The position numbers and the translations under genes were made by a program. Below the pieces are notes generated by a model, which was not told where the DNA came from, did not search any database, and saw only the letters and a program-made list of their open reading frames with translations. Below are positions 24,297-31,602 of a DNA stretch of 43,649 nucleotides, piece by piece. Where the stretch lies: assembly GCA_017650925.1 (NCBI GenBank), contig JAGCDY010000018.1, positions 1-43,649 of the forward strand, read 5' to 3'. The stretch's first letter is position 1. The number at the start of each line of letters is the position of its first letter. The stretch comes from a bacterium. GTDB lineage: Bacteria; Auribacterota; UBA3054.

Positions 24297-25922
24297 TTAG
24301 TCTTTTTTGGATTTTTTCTGGTTCTTCTGATTTTTCTGATCCTTGGAGGGCTCTTTGCCCTTCTGGGCCTTGGCCTTCTTCTGCTCCTCGATGTCGCTGG
24401 CGACGGAGTCGGTGGTCAGAGTGTTGAAGACAAGGTAGGGGATGCGGTTGCGGAAGGTCTTGTAGTTGCTGCCGATGTCCTCGGCTTCGGCGGATTCTTC
24501 CTCATCCTTGGAATCGCCGTCCTTCTTGTCTTTCTTATCCTTCTTGTCCTTGTCGTCTTTTTTCGGCTCGGTCTTTTTGCCCATGAAGGAGTCGCGGTGC
24601 AGACTGGCGAAATAGTTGTCGTAGTCTTTGTCAAAGTTGCGGTTCTGCTCTCTGCTCTTGCGCATGAGGTATATAAGAGGCAGGGCGTCCTTGATGGAAA
24701 GATAATCGTAGACGGCCGCGGACTGGCGCAGATAGTAGTAAAGCTTGTAGTTGTCGGTGGGAGGGCCGTTCTTTGTGAACTGGTCGATGTTGATGATGGC
24801 TGATTTTTCCAGCGGGAGAGACTTGAACGGCAGGGCGCCGGACTTCATCTTGAGCAGCATGTCGTAGGTGACAGGCTTGTTCTGGAAAGTTTTGAGCTGG
24901 ACCGGACCGCCTTCCGTTATGACGGAGCTGAGGTCGCTGCAGTAAGCGGCGAAGCCGACGGTCAGGAACTCATTGACGGAGCCCTTGGAGTTCGTGATGG
25001 ACAAGAATTCATCGAGGACAGCCGCGGCCACGGCGTAGGCGAAGGCCTCGCCGTTCCAGTCTTTGTTGATCGGCGTGAGATAGACGTAGAATTCCCTGTA
25101 GCCCTTGGCGGTGTAGATCGTCTGAACGGGGGAGTTCCTGAGTCCGGTGCCTTTCAGCATGGTCCAGTCTTCGCTCTTGGTGACGAAGTAAACTTTGGCT
25201 CTCAGTTTGTTCAGCCAGTTGATGAAGTCGGTCATGACAAGCGCTTCGGTCGCCCTCTCGAAAGCGGAGTCGCCGGCCGAGAGGATCTGGTCTATGCCGT
25301 AGAACTCAGCGGTATCGACTTCGGTCGCCTTGCCATTTTTGGGGACTTTGCAGGTCTTGGGATAGAACGCGATGAAACGCGTGCTTTCGGCCAAGACCGG
25401 CTTCTGGCCCTTCATGGCGCTTTTAAGGCGCGAAGCGTGGTTGCTGTCGCCGAGCTTCGCGATCTTGATGTCGTTCTGGCGGAAGGCAGTGTAGGTCTTC
25501 TGGATATCCTTGTCGTCCGTAATGGAGATCTTGTTGCAGTAAGAGCGGGCGCCGCGGTCGCTGCCGGCCTTGGCGTTCAGCCTCCCTATGTATTCTTTCC
25601 ACTTCGGGCAGGTGTACTGGGGGCCCGCGGCGGCTTTGTCGGCGTCGGCCTGGGAAAGGGCGCCGGCGCCTTCCGCCGTGTTTTCGAGCAGTTCTTTCTT
25701 GGCGTTATCATCCAGCGCTTCGGACACGGCTTCCGCGGCCGGGGCGGCCGGAGCGGACGCGACGTCTTCGCTTTCGCCGGATTCTTCTTCCGTCACTTCC
25801 TCGATGGCGTTGCCGTCCTCGTCGAACTGGACGTCCTCATCGTCGAACTCCTCGTCGGCGAAGGCAACGGACGTTGTCAGGGCGAGGGAAACTAAAAGGA
25901 GATAAAGAAGATTCTTTTTCAT
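24297..25922 (-). CDS. Secreted protein of unknown function, gluzincin-like without active site (tandem member B)
   Basis: A 541-aa exported protein I do not recognise. Signal peptide 1-22 (cleavage after AFA), then an acidic Glu/Ala-rich stretch to about 105, a globular core about 105-440, and a lysine/aspartate tail with repeated KKD triplets and a QKNQKNQKK end. The core shares layout with its upstream neighbour (25956-27455). A helix around 298-303 (AAAVL) followed by LTVGFAAYCSD near 320-330 sits where peptidase-MA-like proteins have HExxH and the WLxEGxAxY helix, but the catalytic residues are absent. This assignment is inference from pattern only. The charged tail could bind nucleic acid or polyanions. 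Confidence 0.6.
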   Translation of the reverse strand: MKKNLLYLLLVSLALTTSVAFADEEFDDEDVQFDEDGNAIEEVTEEESGESEDVASAPAAPAAEAVSEALDDNAKKELLENTAEGAGALSQADADKAAAGPQYTCPKWKEYIGRLNAKAGSDRGARSYCNKISITDDKDIQKTYTAFRQNDIKIAKLGDSNHASRLKSAMKGQKPVLAESTRFIAFYPKTCKVPKNGKATEVDTAEFYGIDQILSAGDSAFERATEALVMTDFINWLNKLRAKVYFVTKSEDWTMLKGTGLRNSPVQTIYTAKGYREFYVYLTPINKDWNGEAFAYAVAAAVLDEFLSITNSKGSVNEFLTVGFAAYCSDLSSVITEGGPVQLKTFQNKPVTYDMLLKMKSGALPFKSLPLEKSAIINIDQFTKNGPPTDNYKLYYYLRQSAAVYDYLSIKDALPLIYLMRKSREQNRNFDKDYDNYFASLHRDSFMGKKTEPKKDDKDKKDKKDKKDGDSKDEEESAEAEDIGSNYKTFRNRIPYLVFNTLTTDSVASDIEEQKKAKAQKGKEPSKDQKNQKNQKKSKKD

Positions 25923-25955
25923 AATCGGGACCTCACTAATGGAAGGTTAGAACTT

Positions 25956-27455
25956 TTATTCAGTTTTGGCTTCTTCTTTTATTGCTTCGGCGGCGGGAGT
26001 GCTTTCGGGCGTCGCTTCCGGAGTCGGCTCTCCGCCTTCCTCGGGCTTCGCTTCGGCAGGAGTGCCCTCGGCGGGCGTTTCCTTAGCTTCGCCAGCTGCT
26101 TCGGGCGCGGCTTCGGCGTTCTCGGCGGGCTTAGCCTCGCCTTCCTCGGGAGCGGCTTCGCCGTTGGCCTCGGCGGCTTTCTTCGCTTCGGCTTTGGCTT
26201 TCTGGGCCTTTTGAATGTCTTCGGTCATCTTCTCCTGGGTCATTTCGTAGAAGAGCCTGTTGGAGGCCTTCTCCAGGAATTTCAGATCGGCTTCGCCGAC
26301 CACGACGACGTTGGTGGAAGGTTTCTGTTCCTTGACTTCGGTGCCTATGATGCCGCGCTGCATCTCGCAGTAGGAAAGGCTGAACTCTTTGTCAAAGCTG
26401 CGGCCCTGGGAGAGCGAGCGGATGAGGCTGAGCATGCCGAGCGGGGACTCTTTCCAGAGCTTCTCGACAAGGCCTCTGGATTCGCGGAGGAAATAGTATT
26501 TCTGTTCCGGCATCTGAGGCATGGTCTGGGCTTCCTTAAGTTCGGAGAAGGGAAGAAGGCGCTTGGCCTGGAGGGGGAGCATGATGCCGACTTTCGGCCT
26601 CTTGATCTTCTTGGCCTTGCCGTTTATGACGACTTCCCTGACCTGCACGGGAAGGAAAGCCGGGGGAGCGACGCAGACTTCCAGCCCGGAGAGATAGCCG
26701 GCGATGCCGGTCATCAAAAAGAGCGGGATCTTGGAGTCCGGGCGGCCGGAAAGCACGCGGCCGTATTCCTTCACGATCTGTTCCGTCACCGCGTAGCACA
26801 GGGTCTGGGGAACGTATTCGGAGCAGCTGACGTCGTCGAGGATGAAGATCTCACGCGAGAGGTCGCTGGTGCAGTAGTTGGCGCACATTTGGTCAGCCGA
26901 TTTGGCGTCTCTCAATCTCAGCCACATCGGCTGGTTGGGGATCACCGTGATGCGGCAGGGAATGTCGGACCAGTCCATAAATTCGCCGACTATCAGTTTT
27001 TCCGTTACGGCCACGTAGTTGGATTCCGCTGTGTCGAGGAGCATCTGGAGTCTTTCGGCGTTGGGGCTTCTCTTCGTCTTCTCCTCAACTACGGAGAAGG
27101 AGTAGCTCGGGCCGGTGATTATGAAATACTCGCCGGTCAGGACGATGTCCGGGCCGTACATGGAGCGGTACTTCTTGGTCTTGGTGAACTCAATGGCGCG
27201 TTTCGGGATGGGGCTCTTGTCGGCGGGCGCGACGGTCTCGGTGTCGTAGAGGCGGAAACGGTTGTAGTATTCGTTCACGCCTTCCGGGGTGTCGAGGCCG
27301 AAAAGACGGGTGTAGAGCGTAATGGCCGTGCCGCTGGACTCCACCTGGCCGACGGTCTTTTTGACCTGCAGAACTTTTGGCGGTTCGTCATGGGAAGCCA
27401 TGAGGGCGCTTGTGAAAACAAGGGCTAGAAGGGCAAAGATGCTGAGATTTTTCAT
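25956..27455 (-). CDS. Secreted protein of unknown function, gluzincin-like without active site (tandem member A)
   Basis: A 499-aa exported protein. ATG 27455 is chosen over an in-frame GTG at 27467 because GAGGAAG lies just upstream and it gives a clean signal peptide (1-20, cleavage near LMA). The core (about 25-400) includes TEQIV at 224-228 and FLMTGIAGYLSG near 246-257, which align with the HExxH and WLxEGxAxY elements of peptidase-MA-like gluzincins but lack both zinc histidines and the glutamate. The last about 95 residues are low-complexity Ala/Glu/Pro. It lies 36 bases after dut and 33 before its apparent paralog, in the long rpsO-mreB run. Confidence 0.6.
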   Translation of the reverse strand: MKNLSIFALLALVFTSALMASHDEPPKVLQVKKTVGQVESSGTAITLYTRLFGLDTPEGVNEYYNRFRLYDTETVAPADKSPIPKRAIEFTKTKKYRSMYGPDIVLTGEYFIITGPSYSFSVVEEKTKRSPNAERLQMLLDTAESNYVAVTEKLIVGEFMDWSDIPCRITVIPNQPMWLRLRDAKSADQMCANYCTSDLSREIFILDDVSCSEYVPQTLCYAVTEQIVKEYGRVLSGRPDSKIPLFLMTGIAGYLSGLEVCVAPPAFLPVQVREVVINGKAKKIKRPKVGIMLPLQAKRLLPFSELKEAQTMPQMPEQKYYFLRESRGLVEKLWKESPLGMLSLIRSLSQGRSFDKEFSLSYCEMQRGIIGTEVKEQKPSTNVVVVGEADLKFLEKASNRLFYEMTQEKMTEDIQKAQKAKAEAKKAAEANGEAAPEEGEAKPAENAEAAPEAAGEAKETPAEGTPAEAKPEEGGEPTPEATPESTPAAEAIKEEAKTE

Positions 27456-27490
27456 ACTCTTCCTCACTTCTGGTTATCTCCAATATAATT

Positions 27491-27946
27491 TTACAATATT
27501 CCTGTGTGTCCGAAACCGCCTTCGCCGCGATCGGTCTTTCCGAGCTCCGATTCCTCGGAGCAGGGGAGGACGGCGGCCCGCTCGACTCTTTGGACCACGA
27601 ACTGGGCGATGCGCATCCCGCGGGTCACGGCAAAGGGCTCTTTTCCAAAGTTGATCAGGATCACGCGGATCTCGCCGCGGTAATCCGAATCGACAGTTCC
27701 CGGGCCGTTCACCACGCCGATCCCGTGCTTGGCGGCCAGGCCGCTCCTGGGCCTCACCTGGATCTCGTAGCCAGATGGAACGCTGGCCTTGAGCCCGGTC
27801 GGGATCATGGCGAACGCTCCGGGCTCAAGGACGATGTCCGCTTCGTTGGCCGCGCAGACGTCCAGGCCGCTGGAGCCTTCCGTCTGATAGGCCGGAAGCG
27901 GAATGTCCTCCGTTCCGGGAAGCCTCAGGAAGCGCACTTCGACCAT
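27491..27946 (-). CDS. dut: Deoxyuridine 5'-triphosphate nucleotidohydrolase
   Basis: Trimeric dUTPase (151 aa) that hydrolyses dUTP to dUMP, keeping uracil out of DNA. The conserved motifs appear in order: [41 protein letters not shown] and the C-terminal [10 protein letters not shown] arm that closes over the active site. It overlaps the pnp stop by one base (TGATG). Confidence 0.96.
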   Translation of the reverse strand: MVEVRFLRLPGTEDIPLPAYQTEGSSGLDVCAANEADIVLEPGAFAMIPTGLKASVPSGYEIQVRPRSGLAAKHGIGVVNGPGTVDSDYRGEIRVILINFGKEPFAVTRGMRIAQFVVQRVERAAVLPCSEESELGKTDRGEGGFGHTGIL

Positions 27947-30159
27947 CAGTCTTCCTGGTCGTTTTCCTGACGGCGGCGGGGGCGCCTTTCACGGTCGCCG
28001 CCCCTGCGCTCGCCTCTGCCCTCTCTGGGGCCGCGGCGTTCGGCGTCTTTCTGGCTGCGGCTTTTCACCTTGCTCGGATCGAAGGGTTCGTCCAGGTGCT
28101 TCATGGTGAGGTTGACGCGGCCTTTGTCGTCGATCTCTATGACGCGCACGTCGACCTCGTCGCCCTCTTTCAGGACGTCCTCGATCTTTTCAACGCGCTC
28201 GTCTCTGATCTCGCTGATATGGACCATGCCTTCCACGTCGGGAAGGATCTTCACGAAGGCGCCGAAGCTCATGAGCCTCGTCACCGTGCCGTGGTAGTTC
28301 TTGCCGATCTCGGCGGTTGCCATCATGGATTCGACGATCTCTTTGCCCTTCTGGGCGATCTCAAGGGAGTCGCCGGCAATCTGGACGGTGCCGTCGTCCT
28401 CGATGCTGATCGTGGTGCCGGTCTGCTCCTGGATGGCTCTGACGTTCTTGCCGCCGGGGCCTATGAGGGCGCCGATCTTGTCGACCGGGATCTTGATGGT
28501 CAGGATCTTGGGAGCCAAGGGCGAGAGTTCAGGACGCGGCGCGGGCAGTTCCTGGGCCATGATGTCCAGGATACGGAGCCTGGCGCTGCGGGCTCTCTCG
28601 AAGATGGCGGGCAAGAGATCGACGGGGAGGCCTTCCACCTTGAGGTCGACCTGCACGCCGGTCACGCCTTTTTTGGAACCGGCCACCTTGAAGTCCATGT
28701 GTCCGTAATGGTCCTCGTCGCCTACTATGTCGGTGATGAGCGTATATTCGCCGTCATCCGCGACCAGGCCGACGGAGATGCCGGCCACCGGGGCGTCGAT
28801 GGGGACGCCGGCGTTCATCAGCGACAGGCAGCCGCCGCAGACGCTCGCCATGGAGGAGGAGCCGTTGGATTCGGTGATGTCGCTGGTGATGCGGATGGTG
28901 TAGTCAAAATTCTCGGGAACGAGGAACTTCAGGCTGCGCTCAGCCAGATTGCCGTGGCCGATCTCGCGGCGGCCGGGGCCTCTCAAGGGCCTGGCCTCGC
29001 CGACGGAATACGGCGGGAAGGTGTAGTGCAGCATGAATTTCTTTTCGCTTTCGCCGCTCAAGCCTTCGATGCCCTGGGCGTCGTCGGCCGTGCCCAAAGT
29101 CGTCGTTACGAGGGCCTGGGTCTCGCCTCTGGTGAAGAGGGCGGAGCCGTGGCAGCGGGGCAAAAATCCCGTCTCGCAGCTGATGGGGCGGATCTCGTCG
29201 AGACCGCGGCCGTCGACTCTGTGAGACTTCTCGCGGATGAGTTTCCTTAAGCAGACGCCGGTCAGATCCTCGAAGGCCACGTTCAGGGCGATCGGGTTCT
29301 CCTCGGCGCATTCCTCAAGGGCCAGCACTTCTTCCTTGAAGGCGTCCCTCAGGGCGTTGATGGCGTCGTTGCGCTCGGCCTTGCCCTTGATCATCAGGGC
29401 TTCGGTGATCCTGTCGCGGTAGGTCTCGCAGACGGCCTGGGCTTTTTCGCCGGCCTTGATGTGAGTGTATTCGCGTTTAACCACGCCCAGCTTGGCGGCC
29501 AGTTCGTCCTGCAGCTTGATGAGCGGCTGGAGTTCCTTAAAGGCGTAGGCAATGGCTTCCGTCACGTCGGCTTCTGGGGCCTGTTTGGCCTCGCCCTCGA
29601 TCATCACGACCTTGTCGGCGGATCCGGCCACCACGAAATCGAGGCTCGCCTTGGCGCGCAGTTCGTCGTTCGGGTTGATTATGAGTTCGCCGTCGACCTT
29701 GACGACTCTGACGGCCGCAAGCGTGCAGGCGAAGGGAATGTCGGAGACGGCGACCGCCGCGGAGGCGGCCGTCACGGCCATCACGTCGGGATCCTCGTCG
29801 CGCTTGGCGCTGAGGACCTGGAGCATGATCTGGACTTCGTTATAGTAGTCGGCCGGGAAGAGGGGACGCATGGGTCTGTCGATGCAGCGCATGGTCAGGA
29901 TCTCTTTGTCGGTCGGTCTGTTTTCTCTTTTCATGTATCCGCCCGGGAATTTGCCGACGGCGGGGAAGCGCTCGCGGTAATCCACGGTCAGGGGGAAGAA
30001 ATCGGTATCCTCTTTAACCTCGTAAGGGGAGACGGCCGTGGCCAGAAGGACCAGGTCGCCGTGCTGAAGGATGACGGCGCCGTGAGCCTGTTTTGCTATG
30101 CGACCGGTCTCGATAGTTAGCTTTTTTCCTAGAAATTCTGTTTCAACTTTGGAAACCAT
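27946..30159 (-). CDS. pnp: Polyribonucleotide nucleotidyltransferase (PNPase)
   Basis: Phosphorolytic 3'-5' exoribonuclease of the degradosome (737 aa). Two RNase PH domains (about 1-220 and 310-540, the second with FPPYSVGE and [14 protein letters not shown]), a KH domain with [11 protein letters not shown] near 560, and an S1 domain near 625-690, ending in an Arg/Gly/Glu-rich tail that could bind RNA or a partner. ATG 30159 is preferred to an upstream in-frame GTG at 30177 because a GAGGAG site precedes it and MVSKVETEF fits the family start. A stem-loop separates it from rpsO. Confidence 0.96.
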   Translation of the reverse strand: MVSKVETEFLGKKLTIETGRIAKQAHGAVILQHGDLVLLATAVSPYEVKEDTDFFPLTVDYRERFPAVGKFPGGYMKRENRPTDKEILTMRCIDRPMRPLFPADYYNEVQIMLQVLSAKRDEDPDVMAVTAASAAVAVSDIPFACTLAAVRVVKVDGELIINPNDELRAKASLDFVVAGSADKVVMIEGEAKQAPEADVTEAIAYAFKELQPLIKLQDELAAKLGVVKREYTHIKAGEKAQAVCETYRDRITEALMIKGKAERNDAINALRDAFKEEVLALEECAEENPIALNVAFEDLTGVCLRKLIREKSHRVDGRGLDEIRPISCETGFLPRCHGSALFTRGETQALVTTTLGTADDAQGIEGLSGESEKKFMLHYTFPPYSVGEARPLRGPGRREIGHGNLAERSLKFLVPENFDYTIRITSDITESNGSSSMASVCGGCLSLMNAGVPIDAPVAGISVGLVADDGEYTLITDIVGDEDHYGHMDFKVAGSKKGVTGVQVDLKVEGLPVDLLPAIFERARSARLRILDIMAQELPAPRPELSPLAPKILTIKIPVDKIGALIGPGGKNVRAIQEQTGTTISIEDDGTVQIAGDSLEIAQKGKEIVESMMATAEIGKNYHGTVTRLMSFGAFVKILPDVEGMVHISEIRDERVEKIEDVLKEGDEVDVRVIEIDDKGRVNLTMKHLDEPFDPSKVKSRSQKDAERRGPREGRGERRGGDRERRPRRRQENDQED

Positions 30160-30190
30160 AGAGATAAAACTCCTCACTTAAAATAGTTTA

Positions 30191-30224
30191 AACGCGCGGA
30201 TCCGATGTTTCAGACCCGCGCGTT
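30191..30224 (-). other. Stem-loop in the rpsO-pnp intergenic region
   Basis: A 9-bp perfect stem (AACGCGCGG at 30191-30199 with CCGCGCGTT at 30216-30224) and a 16-base loop lie between rpsO and pnp. No long T-run follows on the minus strand, so it is more likely a processing or stability site than a full terminator. In E. coli the same interval carries the RNase III site for PNPase autocontrol. Confidence 0.6.
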
Positions 30225-30232
30225 GCCCGCAA

Positions 30233-30502
30233 TTACTTACGGATATTGAGCTGTTCAAGCAGCGCTTTGTAGCGGTCTTCCGCGGTGGCGCGCAGATAAT
30301 CGAGTAGTTTCCTGCGCTTCGCGACCAGTTTCAGAAGGCCTCTTCTGGAGTTGTTGTCCTTCGGGAACTGCTTAAGGTGTTCCTGGATGTGGGCGATGCG
30401 CTCGGTCATCAGAGCGATCTGGACGTCGGAGGAACCCGTGTCCTTGTCGTGCAGAGCGAATTTCTGCATGACTTCCTGCTTGCGTTCAACTGTGATAGGC
30501 AT
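30233..30502 (-). CDS. rpsO: 30S ribosomal protein S15
   Basis: An 89-aa primary 16S rRNA-binding protein of the small subunit. [19 protein letters not shown] and the [22 protein letters not shown]-type block are diagnostic (quoted in part: [12 protein letters not shown]). ATG 30502 has a perfect GGAGG site; the open frame continues to 30592 but that is leader sequence. First gene of the long minus-strand run rpsO-pnp-dut-...-mreB. Confidence 0.97.
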   Translation of the reverse strand: MPITVERKQEVMQKFALHDKDTGSSDVQIALMTERIAHIQEHLKQFPKDNNSRRGLLKLVAKRRKLLDYLRATAEDRYKALLEQLNIRK

Positions 30503-30618
30503 AAATTGCCTCCTTATATGTTGGCGCCCCATTTGGGACGCAATACACCCCACTCTAAGCCAACAACCAGATGTTAACCGAGGATAGGGCAAAAATATCC
30601 TTTCTTATTTTTTGATTG
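30503..30618 (-). promoter_or_regulatory. Structured rpsO leader, possible S15 autoregulatory element
   Basis: Predicted 5' UTR of about 115 bases. Its 3' half can form a stem between GCCAACA (30559-30565, plus orientation) and TGTTGGC (30519-30525), with an inner hairpin GCGCCCC-ATTT-GGGACGC (30524-30541), ending a few bases before the GGAGG ribosome site. S15 controls its own translation through such leaders in several phyla. Assignment here is inference from position and pairing only. Confidence 0.4.
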
Positions 30619-30624
30619 TGTAGG

Positions 30625-30653
30625 ATTATATCAAAGGAGGTCGTGAAATGCAA
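30625..30653 (-). promoter_or_regulatory. Promoter of the rpsO-pnp-dut-...-mreB run
   Basis: Minus strand TTGCAT (30653-30648), 17-base spacer, extended -10 TGA-TATAAT (TATAAT at 30630-30625). Divergent from the tRNA-Arg promoter. Confidence 0.82.
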
Positions 30654-30697
30654 ACGCCCCGTTGCGGCGCAGGGACTTTGTCTGTCCTCCGGCTCGG

Positions 30698-30715
30698 GTC
30701 TCTTGAATGAGAGAC
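30698..30715. repeat. Inverted repeat spanning the -35 box of the tRNA-Arg promoter
   Basis: GTCTCT (30698-30703) and AGAGAC (30710-30715) are perfect arms around six bases. The -35 box TTGAAT (30703-30708) lies inside. It could be an operator, or chance. Confidence 0.35.
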
Positions 30716-30731
30716 GCTCTTTTGGTATGAT
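30703..30731 (+). promoter_or_regulatory. Promoter of tRNA-Arg and the downstream envelope operon
   Basis: TTGAAT (30703-30708), 17-base spacer, extended -10 TGG-TATGAT (TATGAT at 30726-30731). Predicted start near 30738, about 37 bases before the tRNA. It is very similar to the nahK promoter (CTTTTGGTATxATAAAC in both). Confidence 0.8.
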
Positions 30732-30760
30732 AAACGAATAGAATTTATTTTGCCTTAGAT

Positions 30761-30774
30761 TTCGGGCAAAGACT
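30761..30774 (+). repeat. Left arm of inverted repeat enclosing tRNA-Arg
   Basis: TTCGGGCAAAGACT directly abuts the first tRNA base and is complementary, with two central mismatches, to 30848-30861 on the other side of the tRNA. Confidence 0.75.
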
Positions 30775-30848
30775 GTCCTCGTAGCTCAGCAGGATAGAGC
30801 GACGGTTTCCTAAACCGTAGGTCGCCGGTTCGAATCCGGCCGAGGATA
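30775..30848 (+). tRNA. tRNA-Arg (anticodon CCT)
   Basis: Complete cloverleaf: 7-bp acceptor (GTCCTCG with CGAGGAT, first pair G-U), D stem GCTC/GAGC, anticodon stem ACGGT/ACCGT with loop TTCCTAA (anticodon CCT, reads AGG), T stem GCCGG/CCGGC with loop TTCGAAT, discriminator A. No CCA is encoded. AGG is visibly a common arginine codon in neighbouring genes, so this tRNA should be in demand. No terminator separates it from the protein genes that follow, so it is probably cut out of a long mRNA. Confidence 0.95.
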
Positions 30849-30861
30849 GTCTTGTCCCGAA
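30848..30861 (+). repeat. Right arm of inverted repeat enclosing tRNA-Arg
   Basis: AGTCTTGTCCCGAA pairs with the left arm: six pairs continuous with the acceptor stem, a 2x2 mismatch, then six more pairs. The first base is also the tRNA discriminator. Confidence 0.75.
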
Positions 30862-30898
30862 TCGGAGGGGCGGATGACGTTAACCAATTAGGAGCAAC

Positions 30899-31561
30899 AT
30901 GTCTGGTCTAACAAAAAAGGAACTGCGTCACGACGCGGTGCATGAAGAACTCGAGAAGATCACGGTGACTGTGGTCAAAAAGCGCAATTCCATCCTGCTG
31001 GGTGTTTTGATACTGCTGGTCGTCTGCGTGGCGGTCTTCCAGATCATCAACAATAAGAAAGCGAAGAAGGCCGGCGCGGACTTCAACCTGGCCAACGCCG
31101 GGACCAACTCCATGGCCCTGGCCGAGATCCCCAACAAGTACCCCGGAACGCACGGCGCCAGGGGCGCCCTTCTGAGGATGGCCGCCGCCGCCGCGTCCTC
31201 GACGAACTACGCGCTCGCCAGGGAATATTACACCAGAGTCGCCAAGGAATACCCCGAGGACGAGTACGCCGACGCCGCCTGGCTCTCCGTGGCCCGCTGC
31301 TACGTTGGCGAAGGCGACTATGACCAGGCCGTGAACGTGCTGAACGAAAAACTCATGAAAGGCAAGCACGCCGACAACGCCAAATACCTGCTCTTCAAGA
31401 TCTACGCCTTGCAGGGCAAGGACGACGAGGCGCTGGCCATTGCCGACGAGCTCCCTGACCTGAAAGACTCTCCGCTTCTCGAAGACGTCGCCGCGTCCAT
31501 CGTGCGCAGAAAAGGCGGCGCTCCCGAGGAAGCCGATCCCGAAGCCGAGAGCTCCAAATAA
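30899..31561 (+). CDS. YfgM-like membrane-anchored TPR protein
   Basis: A 220-aa protein with a charged cytoplasmic N-terminus, one membrane helix at about 31-48, and a periplasmic body of TPR-like helices (NYALAREYYTRVAKEYPEDEYADAAW and similar repeats, shown here in part: AREYYTRVAKEYPEDEYA). Layout and length match YfgM/TPR_21 proteins, which in E. coli bind PpiD at the Sec translocon; a PpiD-like gene lies at 549-2168. Good AGGAG site upstream. First protein gene after tRNA-Arg; the acidic tail ends at 31561, 41 bases before the BamD-like gene. Confidence 0.7.
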   Translation: MSGLTKKELRHDAVHEELEKITVTVVKKRNSILLGVLILLVVCVAVFQIINNKKAKKAGADFNLANAGTNSMALAEIPNKYPGTHGARGALLRMAAAAASSTNYALAREYYTRVAKEYPEDEYADAAWLSVARCYVGEGDYDQAVNVLNEKLMKGKHADNAKYLLFKIYALQGKDDEALAIADELPDLKDSPLLEDVAASIVRRKGGAPEEADPEAESSK

Positions 31562-31602
31562 ACATTCGAAAGACCGATAATTTTTTCCGAAAGGAGACGC
31601 AT

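Noticed and set aside
24301-24580. Short tandem DNA repeats or a CRISPR-like array
   Set aside because: They are lysine/aspartate codon repeats within a coding frame, without spacers or palindromic units. No CRISPR or insertion sequence was seen in the window.
30775-30862. tRNA-Arg as an integration site for a mobile element
   Set aside because: No direct repeat of the tRNA 3' end is visible downstream and no integrase or phage gene follows; the flanking repeats are inverted and adjacent, fitting an RNA helix.
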